Positions 10,476 through 22,900 of a stretch of DNA of 64,000 nt are shown here, one piece after another; the stretch's first letter is position 1; each line of letters begins with the position of its first letter. Below the pieces are notes generated by a model, which did not search any database, was not told where the DNA came from, and worked only from the letters and a program-made list of their open reading frames with translations. The position numbers and the translations under genes are program-made. This stretch comes from Solenopsis invicta (Eukaryota; Arthropoda; Insecta; Hymenoptera; Formicidae). The stretch spans positions 14,179,001 through 14,243,000 of the forward strand of contig NC_052668.1 of NCBI RefSeq assembly GCF_016802725.1, read 5' to 3'.

Positions 10476-13010
10476 ACAAAAAAATATTTTTCCTACAGTT
10501 CTAAACATATTGAAAGCGCGTTCCGAAGAGTTCCGGGCGATTCCGATATTAGTTAATTAACAAAAAATTAATAACTCCCGAAAAAGCCGATTTTCCGCAC
10601 ATATAGGTGAGGTGCTGGACTTTTTCGAAGAGTTCTGTGTACGAAAAAATATTTTTCCTACAGTTCTAAACATATTGAAGCGCGTTCCGAAGAGTTCCGG
10701 GCGATTCCGATATTAGTTAATTAACAAAAAATTAATAACTCCCGAAAAAGTCGATTTTCCGCACATATAGGTGAGGTGCTGGACTTTTTCGAAGAGTTCT
10801 GTGTACGAAAAAATATTTTTCCTACAGTTCTAAACATATTGAAGCGCGTTCCGAAGAGTTCCTGGCGATTCCGATATTAGTTAATTAACAAAAAATTAAT
10901 AACTCCCGAAAAAGTCGATTTTCCGCACATATAGGTGAGGTGCTGGACTTTTTCGAAGAGTTCTGTGTACGAAAAAATATTTTTCCTACAGTTCTCAACA
11001 TATTGAAGCGCGTTCCGAAGAGTTCCGGGCGATTCCGATATTAGTTCATTAACAAAAAATTAATAACTCCCGAAAAAGCCGATTTTCCGCACATATAGGT
11101 GAGGTGCTGGACTTTTTCGAAGAGTTCTGTGTACGAAAAAATATTTTTCCTACAGTTCTCAACATATTGAAGCGCGTGCCGAAGAGTTCCGGGCGATTCC
11201 GATATTAGTTAATTAACAAAAAATTAATAACTCCCGAAAAAGTCGATTTTCCGCACATATAGGTGAGGTGCTGGACTTTTTCGAAGAGTTCTGTGTACGA
11301 AAAAATATTTTTTCTACAGTTCTCAACATATTGAAGCGCGTGCCGAAGAGTGCCGGGCGATTCCGATATTAGTTAATTAACAAAAAATTAATAACTCCCG
11401 AAAAAGTCGATTTTCCGCACATATAGGTGAGGTGCTGGACTTTTTCGAAGAGTTCTGTATACGAAAAAATATTTTTCCAACAGTTCTCAACATATTGAAG
11501 CGCGTTCCGAAGAGTTCCGGGCGATTCCGATATTAGTTAATTAACAAAAAATTAATAACACCCGAAAAAGCCGATTTTCCGCACATATAGGTGAGGTGCT
11601 GGACTTTTTCGAAGAGTTCTGTGTACGAAAAAATATTTTTCCAACAGTTCTCAACATATTGAAGCGCGTTCCGAAGAGTTCCGGGCGATTCCGATATTAG
11701 TTAATTAACAAAAAATTAATAACACCCGAAAAAGCCGATTTTCCGCACATATAGGTGAGGTGCTGGACTTTTTCGAAGAGTTCTGTGTACGAAAAAATAT
11801 TTTTCCTACAGTTCTCAACATATTGAAGCGCGTGCCGAAGAGTTCCGGACGATTCCGATATTAGTTCATTAACAAAAAATTAATAACTCCCGAAAAAGCC
11901 GATTTTCCGCACATATAGGTGAGGTGCTGGACTTTTTCGAAGAGTTCTGTGTACGAAAAAATATTTTTCCTACAGTTCTCAACATATTGAAGCGCGTGCC
12001 GAAGAGTTCCGGGCGATTCCGATATTAGTTAATTAACAAAAAATTAATAACTCCCGAAAAAGTCGATTTTCCGCACATATAGGTGAGGTGCTGGACTTTT
12101 TCGAAGAGTTCTGTGTACGAAAAAATATTTTTCCAACAGTTCTCAACATATTGAAGCGCGTTCCGAAGAGTTCCGGGCGATTCCGATATTAGTTAATTAA
12201 CAAAAAATTAATAACACCCGAAAAAGCCGATTTTCCGCACATATAGGTGAGGTGCTGGACTTTTTCGAAGAGTTCTGTGTACGAAAAAATATTTTTCCTA
12301 CAGTTCTCAACATATTGAAGCGCGTTCCGAAGAGTTCCGGGCGATTCCGATATTAGTTAATTAACAAAAAATTAATAACCCCCGAAAAAGTCGATTTTCC
12401 GCACATATAGGTGAGGTGCTGGACTTTTTCGAAGAGTTCTGTGTACGAAAAAATATTTTTCCTACAGTTCTAAACATATTGAAGCGCGTTCCGAAGAGTT
12501 CCGGGCGATTCCGATATTAGTTAATTAACAAAAAATTAATAACTCCCGAAAAAGTCGATTTTCCGCACATATAGGTGAGGTGCTGGACTTTTTCGAAGAG
12601 TTCTGTGTACGAAAAAATATTTTTCCTACAGTTCTAAACATATTGAAGCGCGTTCCGAAGAGTTCCGGGCGATTCCGATATTAGTTAATTAACAAAAAAT
12701 TAATAACTCCCGAAAAAGTCGATTTTCCGCACATATAGGTGAGGTGCTGGACTTTTTCGAAGAGTTCTGTGTACGAAAAAATATTTTTCCTACAGTTCTC
12801 AACATATTGAAGCGCGTTCCGAAGAGTTCCGGTCGATTGCATAATTTATTAGTTAATAATAAATTGTTAACTCTCGCTAAACACGTATTTTGTCATATAT
12901 GGGTGAGACGCTAGTCTTTATTCGAGAGTTCCGTGTACAAAAAAATATTTTTCCAATCGTTCTTAACGTAACAAAGCGCCTTCCGAAGAGTTCCGGTCGA
13001 TTGCATAATT
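10476..13010. repeat. 164-bp tandem array, left arm (about 15 copies)
   Basis: Successive copies of the acgaaaaaatattttt motif start at 10641, 10805, 10969 and 11133, exactly 164 bp apart, and continue to 12937. Copies are near identical except the first and the last, which are more diverged. Each unit includes ttaattaacaaaaaattaat and gtgaggtgctgg. Confidence 0.95.
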
Positions 13011-13070
13011 TATTAGTTAATAATATTTATTAGTTAATAATAAATTATGCAATCGACCGGAACTCTTCGG
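13000..13070. other. Central inversion point of the foldback element
   Basis: The diverged inner units of the two arms meet head to head around a short AT-rich palindromic stretch (repeated tattagttaataat), with almost no unique spacer between the arms. Confidence 0.85.
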
Positions 13071-14265
13071 AAGGCGCTTTGTTACGTTAAGAACGATTGG
13101 AAAAATATTTTTTTGTACACGGAACTCTCGAATAAAGACTAGCGTCTCACCCATATATGACAAAATACGTGTTTGGCGGGAGTTAACAATTTATTATTAA
13201 CTAATAAATTATGCAATCGACCGGAACTCTTCGGAACGCGCTTCAATATGTTGAGAACTGTAGGAAAAATATTTTTTCGTACACAGAACTCTTCGAAAAA
13301 GTCCAGCACCTCACCTATATGTGCGGAAAATCGGCTTTTTCGGGTGTTATTAATTTTTTGTTAATTAACTAATATCGGAATCGCCCGGAACTCTTCGGAA
13401 CGCGCTTCAATATGTTGAGAACTGTAGGAAAAATATTTTTTCGTACACAGAACTCTTCGAAAAAGTCCAGCACCTCACCTATATGTGCGGAAAATCGACT
13501 TTTTCGGGAGTTATTAATTTTTTGTTAATTAACTAATATCGGAATCGCCCGGAACTCTTCGGCACGCGCTTCAATATGTTGAGAACTGTAGGAAAAATAT
13601 TTTTTCGTACACAGAACTCTTCGAAAAAGTCCAGCACCTCACCTATATGTGCGGAAAATCGACTTTTTCGGGAGTTATTAATTTTTTGTTAATTAACTAA
13701 TATCGGAATCGCCCGGAACTCTTCGGAACGCGCTTCAATATGTTGAGAACTGTTGGAAAAATATTTTTTCGTACACAGAACTCTTCGAAAAAGTCCAGCA
13801 CCTCACCTATATGTGCGGAAAATCGACTTTTTCGGGAGTTATTAATTTTTTGTTAATTAACTAATATCGGAATCGCCCGGAACTCTTCGGCACGCGCTTC
13901 AATATGTTTAGAACTGTAGGAAAAATATTTTTTCGTACACAGAACTCTTCGAAAAAGTCCAGCACCTCACCTATATGTGCGGAAAATCGGCTTTTTCGGG
14001 AGTTATTAATTTTTTGTTAATGAACTAATATCGGAATCGTCCGGAACTCTTCGGCACGCGCTTCAATATGTTGAGAACTGTAGGAAAAATATTTTTTCGT
14101 ACACAGAACTCTTCGAAAAAGTCCAGCACCTCACCTATATGTGCGGAAAATCGGCTTTTTCGGGAGTTATTAATTTTTTGTTAATGAACTAATATCGGAA
14201 TCGTCCGGAACTCTTCGGAACGCGCTTCAATATCTTTAGAACTGTAGGAAAAATATTTTTTTGTA
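13050..14265. repeat. 164-bp tandem array, right arm (about 8 copies, inverted)
   Basis: Same unit as the left arm on the other strand. The array is about half as long, so the arms are unequal in copy number while unit sequence stays nearly the same. Confidence 0.95.
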
Positions 14266-14414
14266 CACGGAACTCTATTTTATAATATTATAACATTAAT
14301 GTTTTATAAAAAAAAAATAAAAAAACTATGTTAAACGCTGGAACTCTTTCTAGAACTCATGTAGAACTATAGATCTTTTAAAATCCTACAAGAATTCGGT
14401 CTGGAAAATGTCGT

Positions 14415-14460
14415 AGGACAAAGTGAGGTGCTGCGTGAACCTGGCACCTCACTTTGTCCT
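14415..14460. other. Perfect 17-bp stem hairpin in the right terminal segment
   Basis: The inverted copy of the hairpin at 10280-10325, with a stem of 17 bp and a 12-nt loop. Confidence 0.9.
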
Positions 14461-14593
14461 ATGCGTTTTTTTCGCTTTAAAGGCCAGAACTATTTGTTTT
14501 ATCTATCAGGAACTGTAGAACTATTGAAAATAAACTCAGAACTGTCAATGTTTAGTGATTTTCCACCAAATGATGTGCCAGCTTCACACACAC

Positions 14594-14613
14594 TGATAAA
14601 TGAATTCATAAAT
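14594..14613. repeat. Right copy of 20-bp direct repeat
   Basis: Identical to 10127-10146 and directly abutting the element end, so read as the target-site duplication. Confidence 0.9.
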
Positions 14614-17045
14614 TTTGATTAATTGGAGATACGTAGAACCAATTAATTATAATTATAAATAACGTTTATATAAATAATTAAAATATCCATTGTATTCACT
14701 AACGCTAATAATCATAAATGATAAAAATTGATAACAGATATTTTTTTATTCAACAGATTCGATAATAGTTTCTTGCTAAGAATATATTTAATATGTATTT
14801 TGTGAAACTCAGAAAATTGAAATTAAAACCAAAAATGGCGTTCTTCTTTGATTGGGTTAAAAAATTTTTGAAACGTACAACTATTAACATGTAAACTTTT
14901 TTTGAGTTAAACTCGTTTTACACAATCTATAATTGCAAAATTAAAAAAAAATAGCGGTAAAAAAATTAATGTTCTATATACAATTTTAAATCAAATTATG
15001 ATTCACATAATACAACAATTTTTTTCTTATCTATAACTATATTCGTAATTAAATATATAAGATTGTAAATAAAATTTTGTTTTGAATTCTATCTCAAATT
15101 ATAGATCGTGTAAAATGGGCTTTAAATACTAGAACTTGTTCCTTTTATTGTTAAGTTGTATTTTTCTGTGGAATAGATTGAATCTTTTCAATTAAAGAAT
15201 CGAAATTGATTCGATTAGAGAATCTAAAAATTGCGTAGTAGTGCATATTCTACCGATTGCTTTGTCTGCTTTGTCTGCTTTGTTCTACAGCTATCGGATT
15301 ATTTACGATTATGGATTTGCGATGTAACAATTTCCTCAGCTTATCCACGAAATTCATTGAATGTAGTCGCTTTCTGTCTCGTGAATCATTGAGAGCCATT
15401 GAATATCATTGCGGTATCTTGATCACAATTTATTGAGAATTGTGACTATAAATGCAAACAGTTAAATAAATAAATATTGTAGCGGTAGTTGTGGATACTC
15501 TGAAACATATTTTAGTAATTATCGTTTAACAAAACATTATATTAACTTATCATCCATGAAATGCTGTGCTGACCGAATTAATTGCAAAGGATGCAATTGT
15601 ACAATTATCCATGCACTTGACATAAACATTTGGCGAATGTTTTTAAAAGAGTGACAGTTTTACCTAAAGCGAATAGATAAAAACTGTGCGAAATAAATTG
15701 GATTTCATAAATAATTGAGTTTGAGACAAGAGATAAAAAGAAAATATGAACAATTAGGAAATACATAAAACAAGCGAAATAAAAGTATAGAACATACGAG
15801 TATTAATTTCGTAACTTTTCAATTTTTAGTCTTCTAACTTTATAATAAAACAATTTCTTTTTCAGAGGGTACATTATAAAATAACGTATAAAACTGCAGG
15901 CTTTTAAATGATCAAATTTATTTTTTTCATTAATGACGCTGTTAAATTTTACGTGTTCTTTACAATTAATTTTTCAATAATAAACTTTTATAAAAAAAGA
16001 GATTTATTTTCAGCATTGACCGTGGAAATTTTGAGGCAATAGAAATATGTTTTATATCCATAATTTTATATACAGATCGAAATTTTTACGATCGTCGAGA
16101 AAGTTTATTTCCTGTATTATTAAAAACTGTACAATCGGTGTTTGAATCGTTTATTTCGATGTGTTGAGAAAGTTGTTCTCACTGTTGATAGATATTCACA
16201 AACATCTCTTTTATAACTAGATTTCAGTTTTTAATGGGTCGATAAATCATTGTCAGCTTCTAGCTGTTATCTCAGATCATTCATTTTCTTTTGTCTTTGT
16301 GCAACCAAAAAATTAAGTTTAGTTTTGTCGAAAAAAGTAGTAAATATAGCATATAATAACATTCAATTGTTTTCACAAGTTACAGAAAATTCTCAGGAAA
16401 GTGAGAATATAGAAATATTTCTTATGCAAGAATGGAAATAGTGTGTCGCGCGATCTTTGATACACGCAATTATGACATAGATTTGCTCCACTGAAAATTT
16501 ATACATTATTCGCACAAACATACATATATAGTTGTCGCATTTGCTAATAAATTTCATGACAATGTTATTAGCAATCTCAATGATTTGACGTCACGATTTG
16601 GAACATGCTTTACTGTGTTTGAATTATTTAACTTCCTCTTTTTAACTATATATTACGTGCGGATACGTATAAACAAATTGAATTAAAAATGTGTATTGCA
16701 AATTGTTTGTCATGGCAGTATAGATTGTTCATTTTTGCGCTTCTTACATCTCTTTTTTTATTTTTCTCATAACGCAATGTTTACCGTTAAATATATTCAC
16801 ACACTAAAATCGTTTTAAGTTTTTTTCTTTCAACGCTAATAACATATCAATAAATTCGTAGAACAATGTAATCTCTTCAACAAACAGCGATACACGTACA
16901 TAATAATATGTTCACAATACAGAATATCGCAATGTATAGCTAAAACTGTCGAACAGTTAATCGAGTTACCTATTTTACTTCTTTCTTGTGAAAAACATTC
17001 GCTGTACACACGTTAGTATGATAATAAACTATTCGATTGTGTCAA
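14614..17045. other. Intergenic spacer, no gene seen
   Basis: AT-rich sequence without a supported gene. The open frame at 16250-16441 is short and without a domain. Confidence 0.6.
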
Positions 17046-17049
17046 AATA

Positions 17050-17190
17050 TGACTAGGGCTACAGTTTTGACGCTACAAACGCTTCGAAGCATTCTTTGAT
17101 TAGCTAATTCATAAAATTCTTTGTTTTGATTGGTCAATCAAACGCTTCGAAACATTTATAGCATCAAGAAACCGCAGCATAGGACTTTTG
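17050..17190. mobile_element. Small inverted-repeat element (MITE-like)
   Basis: Imperfect inverted ends of about 50 bp: ctagggctacagttttgacg on the left pairs with gtcctatgctgcggtttctt read on the other strand at the right, and both arms contain an aaacgcttcgaagc-like core. Ends are approximate. Confidence 0.5.
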
Positions 17191-17199
17191 GCGCATTTG

Positions 17200-19573
17200 C
17201 ACACACTTCAGGGATTTTCTCACCTATCGCACGTAATATGTACGTATATATGTACACACGTCAACGCATACATATACAGATTTATTTATACATATACATT
17301 AAGTGTATTTATATAAATTACACATATATATATTTATACAAAAAATTTATAAATCACTTCTCAACAAGTAGCATATGATTTTATTTATAATACAATGGGA
17401 GATGGTTTAGATGCCAGTGATCGTATTCCTTTATTTATCTTCGAAGTATCTTACGACTCAATTTCTGACTGATCTTTCAAATGCAAATTTTATAGAACTG
17501 CCAATATTTTTTTTTTTTAGAAATGAATAATTTTAAACTCTAAAATACACTAACTTATTTATTTATTACTTTCAATGTATCGAAAGAAATTTCTTATAAC
17601 GTATGTATACCAAACGTATGTATAATATATATAATTATTTTACATATTACAATACATATATTGTTATTTAATATTAAAGATTTATTGTATATTATATTTA
17701 ATGTGACTTTATTATTCGAACTTTAAGTTTTAATATTCTTTTAATTAAAAGACTGAAAGAAATTTCTCTGAGAAGTAACAGTACGTAATAGATTTTTGAA
17801 TAATTTTAAATCTCGTGTTTTCTCATTAATTATATGTATTTTATGATAAGAGTTTAAAAATTTATATAATATTAAAATTATTAATGCTGTAAATTTTTTG
17901 TAATAATAAGCAATACTCGCATTTACTTTCTGTAATTCGATTTTTGTACCTATATGTTTCTGCTGAAAATTATTGGACGCATGACATTTGTTTAGGCTAA
18001 AGACCCTTTTATTAGAGAGTCTCTAGTTTAGGCTAAATCTGGCAGTGGTTACTAATTGAAATTTGGTCCGAGTCATACGATACAGTCGTTCATTATTCTG
18101 CGCTGTTGCGAATCAAATGCAAATTTCATTCAGCCGTTTGTAACCCACGATCATTTACCTGTCTATTGGTTCCGTTTGTCTTGTATCTTTGATCGAAATT
18201 ACGAAAGGTAAAATATTTCTCTTGTGAATATTATAACGGCGATAAAATGCGGTCCGGAATTATTGTCACTGGAAACTGCATTCCAATAGACGTTGGCATC
18301 GCGTTAACGTGAGACTATCGTCCATTTCTAGCTCTAATAAAAAGATAAAGCGTAAATTAAATCAAAGTTAATCTGTACTAATAGAAAATGGACACATTTC
18401 ATCAGCGACTTTGCGATTGCGCTCGCATTCACACATAGAATTGCGTAAAACAGCAATACAAGTGTATCTTGATCGTAAATTTCCGTAAATTAATTACATG
18501 TTACTGCAAATAAGTTAAGAGATAATAATGAATATTTATTTCGATATTGTGAGTAATCTGATGTTTCATGATTGGGTCCCGCGAATAGTTTTCAACCTGT
18601 CAATCGCGGCATACGTGTGATACAATTCTATATGTGAAAACCAGTCGAGTCAATAAGTTCATCGATTTTCTAAATCCGCTTCGATATGTTCAACTTGAAA
18701 TTCGGCTATATAATATCGGCTCGCGTTCCGTCGTGTTGTCGCAGACGGTTTCTGCTCTGTCCGATTGGATACTTCGAACAAACGTCCGGCGGCTTTCCAT
18801 TCTACCGTCGCCTCAGGGAATTTCAAAACACCGGCAATTCCTGGTCAATTGGTATTGCGCGTGGTATTTCATTTTCCATGCAGTTCCTATTATTCCGATT
18901 GACGCATGTCGTTCATGCACGAACATTTTTCCGTTTGATATCAATCTCAATTCGTTTGCTAGGCATATGCTACGGAGAAACACGCGTTGTTTGCATTCCG
19001 TTGTCTTCATAGACCGGCAACCTGATAGTTCCCGTGATCCACTTGTTCGTTGATGCTGCCTCTACAAACAATTGCACGTAAGCATCTACATAGTTTCCAT
19101 CCATTATCCAGATTAGGATACACATCCTTACATCAATGTTGGTTCCCCCGATACCTTCGTGGAGAGACACACGGGATCATACGTGTCAGCGTGTAATCTC
19201 GACTTTGCTTAATCTCCTAGTATCGAGCTAGTTATATCACATGCCTATTTACCATAATCTCATTGAAACAGTACGAAAATGCTTTATCGGAGCACCTTAG
19301 AGAACATATCTCGCAAAAACACTAATTCCAGTTACGGCTGGAATTCTCCTTTGGTTGATCTCAGTCTCAGATTCTCGTTTGCACGCTTTCGATCGATGAT
19401 TTGACATCGTCGTCGGCGCGGGATGGCCCTCGCTGCGGTTTACCAACCCGCTCCGGCGACTACATATGCTATAAGCACGTCTCTTTTTGGTCTATCACGT
19501 TGACGACCACCGAGGCCTGCGTGGGCAGTTCCTTTTGGGCAGGTACACCTGTCGGCACCTCTTCAAGTATTGG
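17200..19573 (-). other. Likely 3' UTR and downstream flank of the kainate receptor gene
   Basis: Sequence just after the receptor stop codon (18550-19573) is of mixed composition and not simple repeat, which suits a 3' UTR. Possible AATAAA signals on the - strand lie near 18537 and 18006. Open frames on either strand at 18634-19170 show no domain. Confidence 0.35.
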
Positions 19574-19707
19574 TCAAAGGGTCGTGGTTCTCGAGACCGT
19601 TGCCGAAGGTGGTGGTGGCGGCGGGGGCGGTGGGGAAATTACTACGTCCGGTTCACCCGCTAGGTCGCAGTCGAATCTCCAGAGAATATTTTCAGGGTGG
19701 TCACCTC
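19574..19707 (-). CDS. Kainate receptor last exon (Pro-rich tail, PDZ-ligand-like end)
   Basis: After a split glycine codon: GDHPENILWRFDCDLAGEPD, VVIS, nine prolines, SATVSRTTTL and TGA at 19574-19576. TTTL fits a class I PDZ ligand (T at -2, hydrophobic end). Acceptor ttgcactag in the required phase. Whether it is reached depends on the upstream TAG. Confidence 0.65.
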
Positions 19708-19854
19708 CTAGTGCAATACAATTAATTATTCACTTTGGATCAATGAAATGCTTTTACGTTATGTCTCATTAATTCATGAGTAAAAGATTTTTTTTCTAGA
19801 CTTTATATGTACATACATGGATAAATATTATATATATTTTAGTGTATTTATAAT

Positions 19855-19907
<53 letters not shown>

Positions 19908-22900
19908 GTCGGTCCTTTATGACTGAAAATTAGTCATAAGTCGTGGCTAATATCTGAATAAATTTATATTATTGATGGAATAATATAAGAGTAGCTGAAA
20001 TGAGAAAAGAAATTTAAAATATAACGTAAAAAAATGCGGAAGTTTTAACAATAACTTTAATATTTTAAAGCAAAGTAAAATTTTTTTTCATATTTTATGT
20101 TTTTGGACAAATCAAATTCGTTTACATTTTTTCGATTTCATTGTATTGTGCCTGTAAGGATGTTGCAAATTTATCTATGCGAACTTAATTATAAGATCAA
20201 CGTGTCACTCAATCTAACAAACGTATTAGGACAAGACAATCAATATTTGTGACGTTGATGATCGTACCTTGACCCAAGATGATGCCCGAAGAACCCCGTC
20301 TCTGTCTGGGAGGAGGTGCTTGATGTTTGTGCGAGTGGTGGCTGTGATGATGTGAATGTGAGTGGCAGTGCGTGTGACGCGTGTGCATGGGGGTGGCTTT
20401 GCACGGTGGCGGTTGTTGTTGTTGTGATTGCTGCTGTTGTTGCGGTTGCTGTTGAGGACGAAGATGAGGACGAGGCCTGTGCTAGGTGTTCCCGCCATGG
20501 GACATTTGATCGAAGCTCAATGATTTCTTCATCTCCGTCATCGACAACGCACCACCCTCCTGCTGAGAGATAAGTAAGTGCAAGTGTTAGCTATATCGGG
20601 TAGACTAGCGGAAAGCTGAGTTCTGCGATGACACTAGTGGACAGGCGAGTTATTAAAAGTTGCGCAAAGTTGTTAAAAGTTTTTGAAGATAGGCTGGAGG
20701 GATATCATTGATCCTCCACGCGCCAGCGTTGATAACTATGTCTTTAGAGTTGTCTGCTTGAAACGACCGGCACGTGCTCCGCGAAATAATCTTTTTTTAC
20801 AAGAATTCCGGGATAGTAGTATCGATATGGCTCTCGAATCGCGTTTTTAAAATGGAACGAGGCGTGAGTGGTACACGTAGACATGTCACTGGTTAAAAGA
20901 CCATTGAACGTTTGCGGTTAATAAAACGAATTTTTTCTGCGAATGACAGATCGCCCTTTTATAAATAATTATGAAACATATAAAAGAAAGATATAAAAAA
21001 CAATTACTAATGTGCATAAAGAAAATTCAACACTGAATAATTTTAATAACAATATGAACAAAATAATTAATATATTCAATATATATATATATGTATTTTT
21101 TATTTTTATTTAATATTTTACTTTATTTGATATCAATTTGTTATTTTTTTCTCGTATTTATGCAAAATTGGATGTCTCTCAGATATGTTATAAATTTTAT
21201 CCGAATGGGTATATATGTAGGTACTTATAAATCAACGCAAAAATGGTTTGAAAAGTGATAATGTGACAGATAATGAGCAGAGTATACTTGAATTTGATGT
21301 AGATGGAATAATGCGGTCAATGTGGTTTATTGGAATTTAGAATGCGCCATATTCGCTGGAATACAAATTGAATGTTCTCAACAATGCGGATGTCGCTACT
21401 TGTATCATCAATAAATGATACATTAACATCGAGTTAATTGCTTTCTAATTGCATGATAGTCGAATCATGTTACGACACAGTACGTGTCGTATTTCAATCG
21501 CGCGAATTTTACAGATTCCCGTTTGTGTATGTGAAATTGAATACACCGCGTTGGAATAACTTTTTTTATTTTAAAGCAATCATTCCTTTTATCTTTGAAA
21601 AGAACGCGCGCTGACAATGATTGAAGAGTTTGAATGGTTATGGGGTCGATTCCGCAGTCTATCACCTTACATTATCGTAGTATTTGGCAGATGATACTTT
21701 AAAAGAAATATCACGTATTTTCAAGAGAGCATCACTAGAATAAAAAGTTATAGTTGTATCTCTAGAATAAAAAGTAATAGTGTTCACCTTTGAGCGGATC
21801 AGTTGTTCAAATTTGCACGAGTCTTTAAAAGTAAAATACGCGAAAAAACAATACATTTAAGCACTCGATTTTTGGAATGTATATGAGATTTTTTAGAGCT
21901 TTTCAGCTGATTGTTATTATATCTTTGCCCATTTAAAAACGTATTTTTCAAATGATGAAATTTTTGGTATAAAATAATAATTTTTATTTATCCAAAAAAT
22001 TCAACATTAATATTAATTTTTAAACTGATAAATTATGAATTTTATTTTATCTTGCTTGATGTTGATTGGTTAATTATACATATTACAAGTAATTCACTAT
22101 AATACAAAATATCATGAAAATTCAAAGTTTTTTTATTTGATAAAATATTTCATATTTTCACTTAATTATTTCCTTTTTAAATCTAACATTTGTAAAATCT
22201 ACTTTTGTATGTTTTTATATAAAATATTTCTAGGTTTACATAAGATGACTTTCTATAAAAATGTAACGTACATACGTTTCTGTCAAGTTTTCAAGAACAC
22301 GATCAGCTTACATCGCTCAACGAAAAGATGAATTTCTATTATATTATATATTGATCACGTAATATTTGTATCATAAAACTAAACCATGAAACTAAATTGC
22401 ACTCACAGGTATAGTGTGCTGTTATTATAAATTTATGCATGCAATTACGTCTAACGTACTGCAATTGTAAGCGTGTATGACATAATCCTGCACTGCAGGC
22501 AGTTCATTAACTGCGAAACACAAAACGTGCTAAAACGAAAAATATCTTGTAATAGAATATAACGTTTTACAATGTGCACTCGCGTCGTAAAGGTACCTCG
22601 CAATCTAAAGTTAATAAAATGGCTATTCAAAAACGTACACATCGTCACAACACTTTACAGATAGACGTGGGTATACATTAAATCCGTGCGAGACTCGCGT
22701 GGAAAGTACAACTGACATTTATAATACCTTGTCGAATGATGTGCGAAATCTTTCTCGAATATTTCCCTGATTTGGAGTTTCTACAATATAAAAATGCGAA
22801 ATATTTAGGGGGGGCTTCGTGGGAGCTGTACTCTCAGCATGGTAATACGAACGCGATGAATTTTCGACTGACAGCACACGCACGTGGCCTTTTAGGAATA

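Larger units (their letters stand above)
10147..14593. mobile_element. Foldback-type element with tandem-repeat arms (4447 bp)
   Basis: The ends are perfect inverted copies (gtgtgtgtgaagctggc at the left). The whole element is two opposed arms meeting near 13020. Each arm has a terminal unique segment of about 330 bp containing a 46-nt hairpin, followed by an array of a 164-bp unit. The left arm is about 2.9 kb with about 15 units, the right about 1.6 kb with about 8. There is no transposase or other open frame, so it must be moved in trans if it moves at all. It resembles foldback (FB/TIR-rich) elements in layout, but the 20-bp flanking direct repeat is much longer than their usual 8-10 bp duplications. 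The near identity of units suggests recent spread or ongoing homogenisation. The superfamily is not identifiable from the ends alone. Confidence 0.9.

Noticed and set aside
10147..14593. CRISPR-like array
   Set aside because: The repeats are 164 bp, directly adjacent without unique spacers, present in inverted arms, and in a eukaryotic setting, so this is a satellite-type foldback element.
14428..14622. 64-codon open frame in the right terminal segment of the foldback element
   Set aside because: It runs through the hairpin and inverted terminal sequence, is not preserved in the other copies, and extends into the flanking direct repeat.
18634..19053. 139-codon open frame downstream of the receptor stop
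   Set aside because: No recognisable motif or splice support; overlaps the likely 3' UTR of the receptor and is matched by other open frames on both strands.
20316..20573. Open frames on both strands of the receptor tail exon (20316-20573 + and 20226-20498 -)
   Set aside because: They are shadow frames of the Q/H-rich tail. The frame retained is the one that keeps phase with the exons on both sides.
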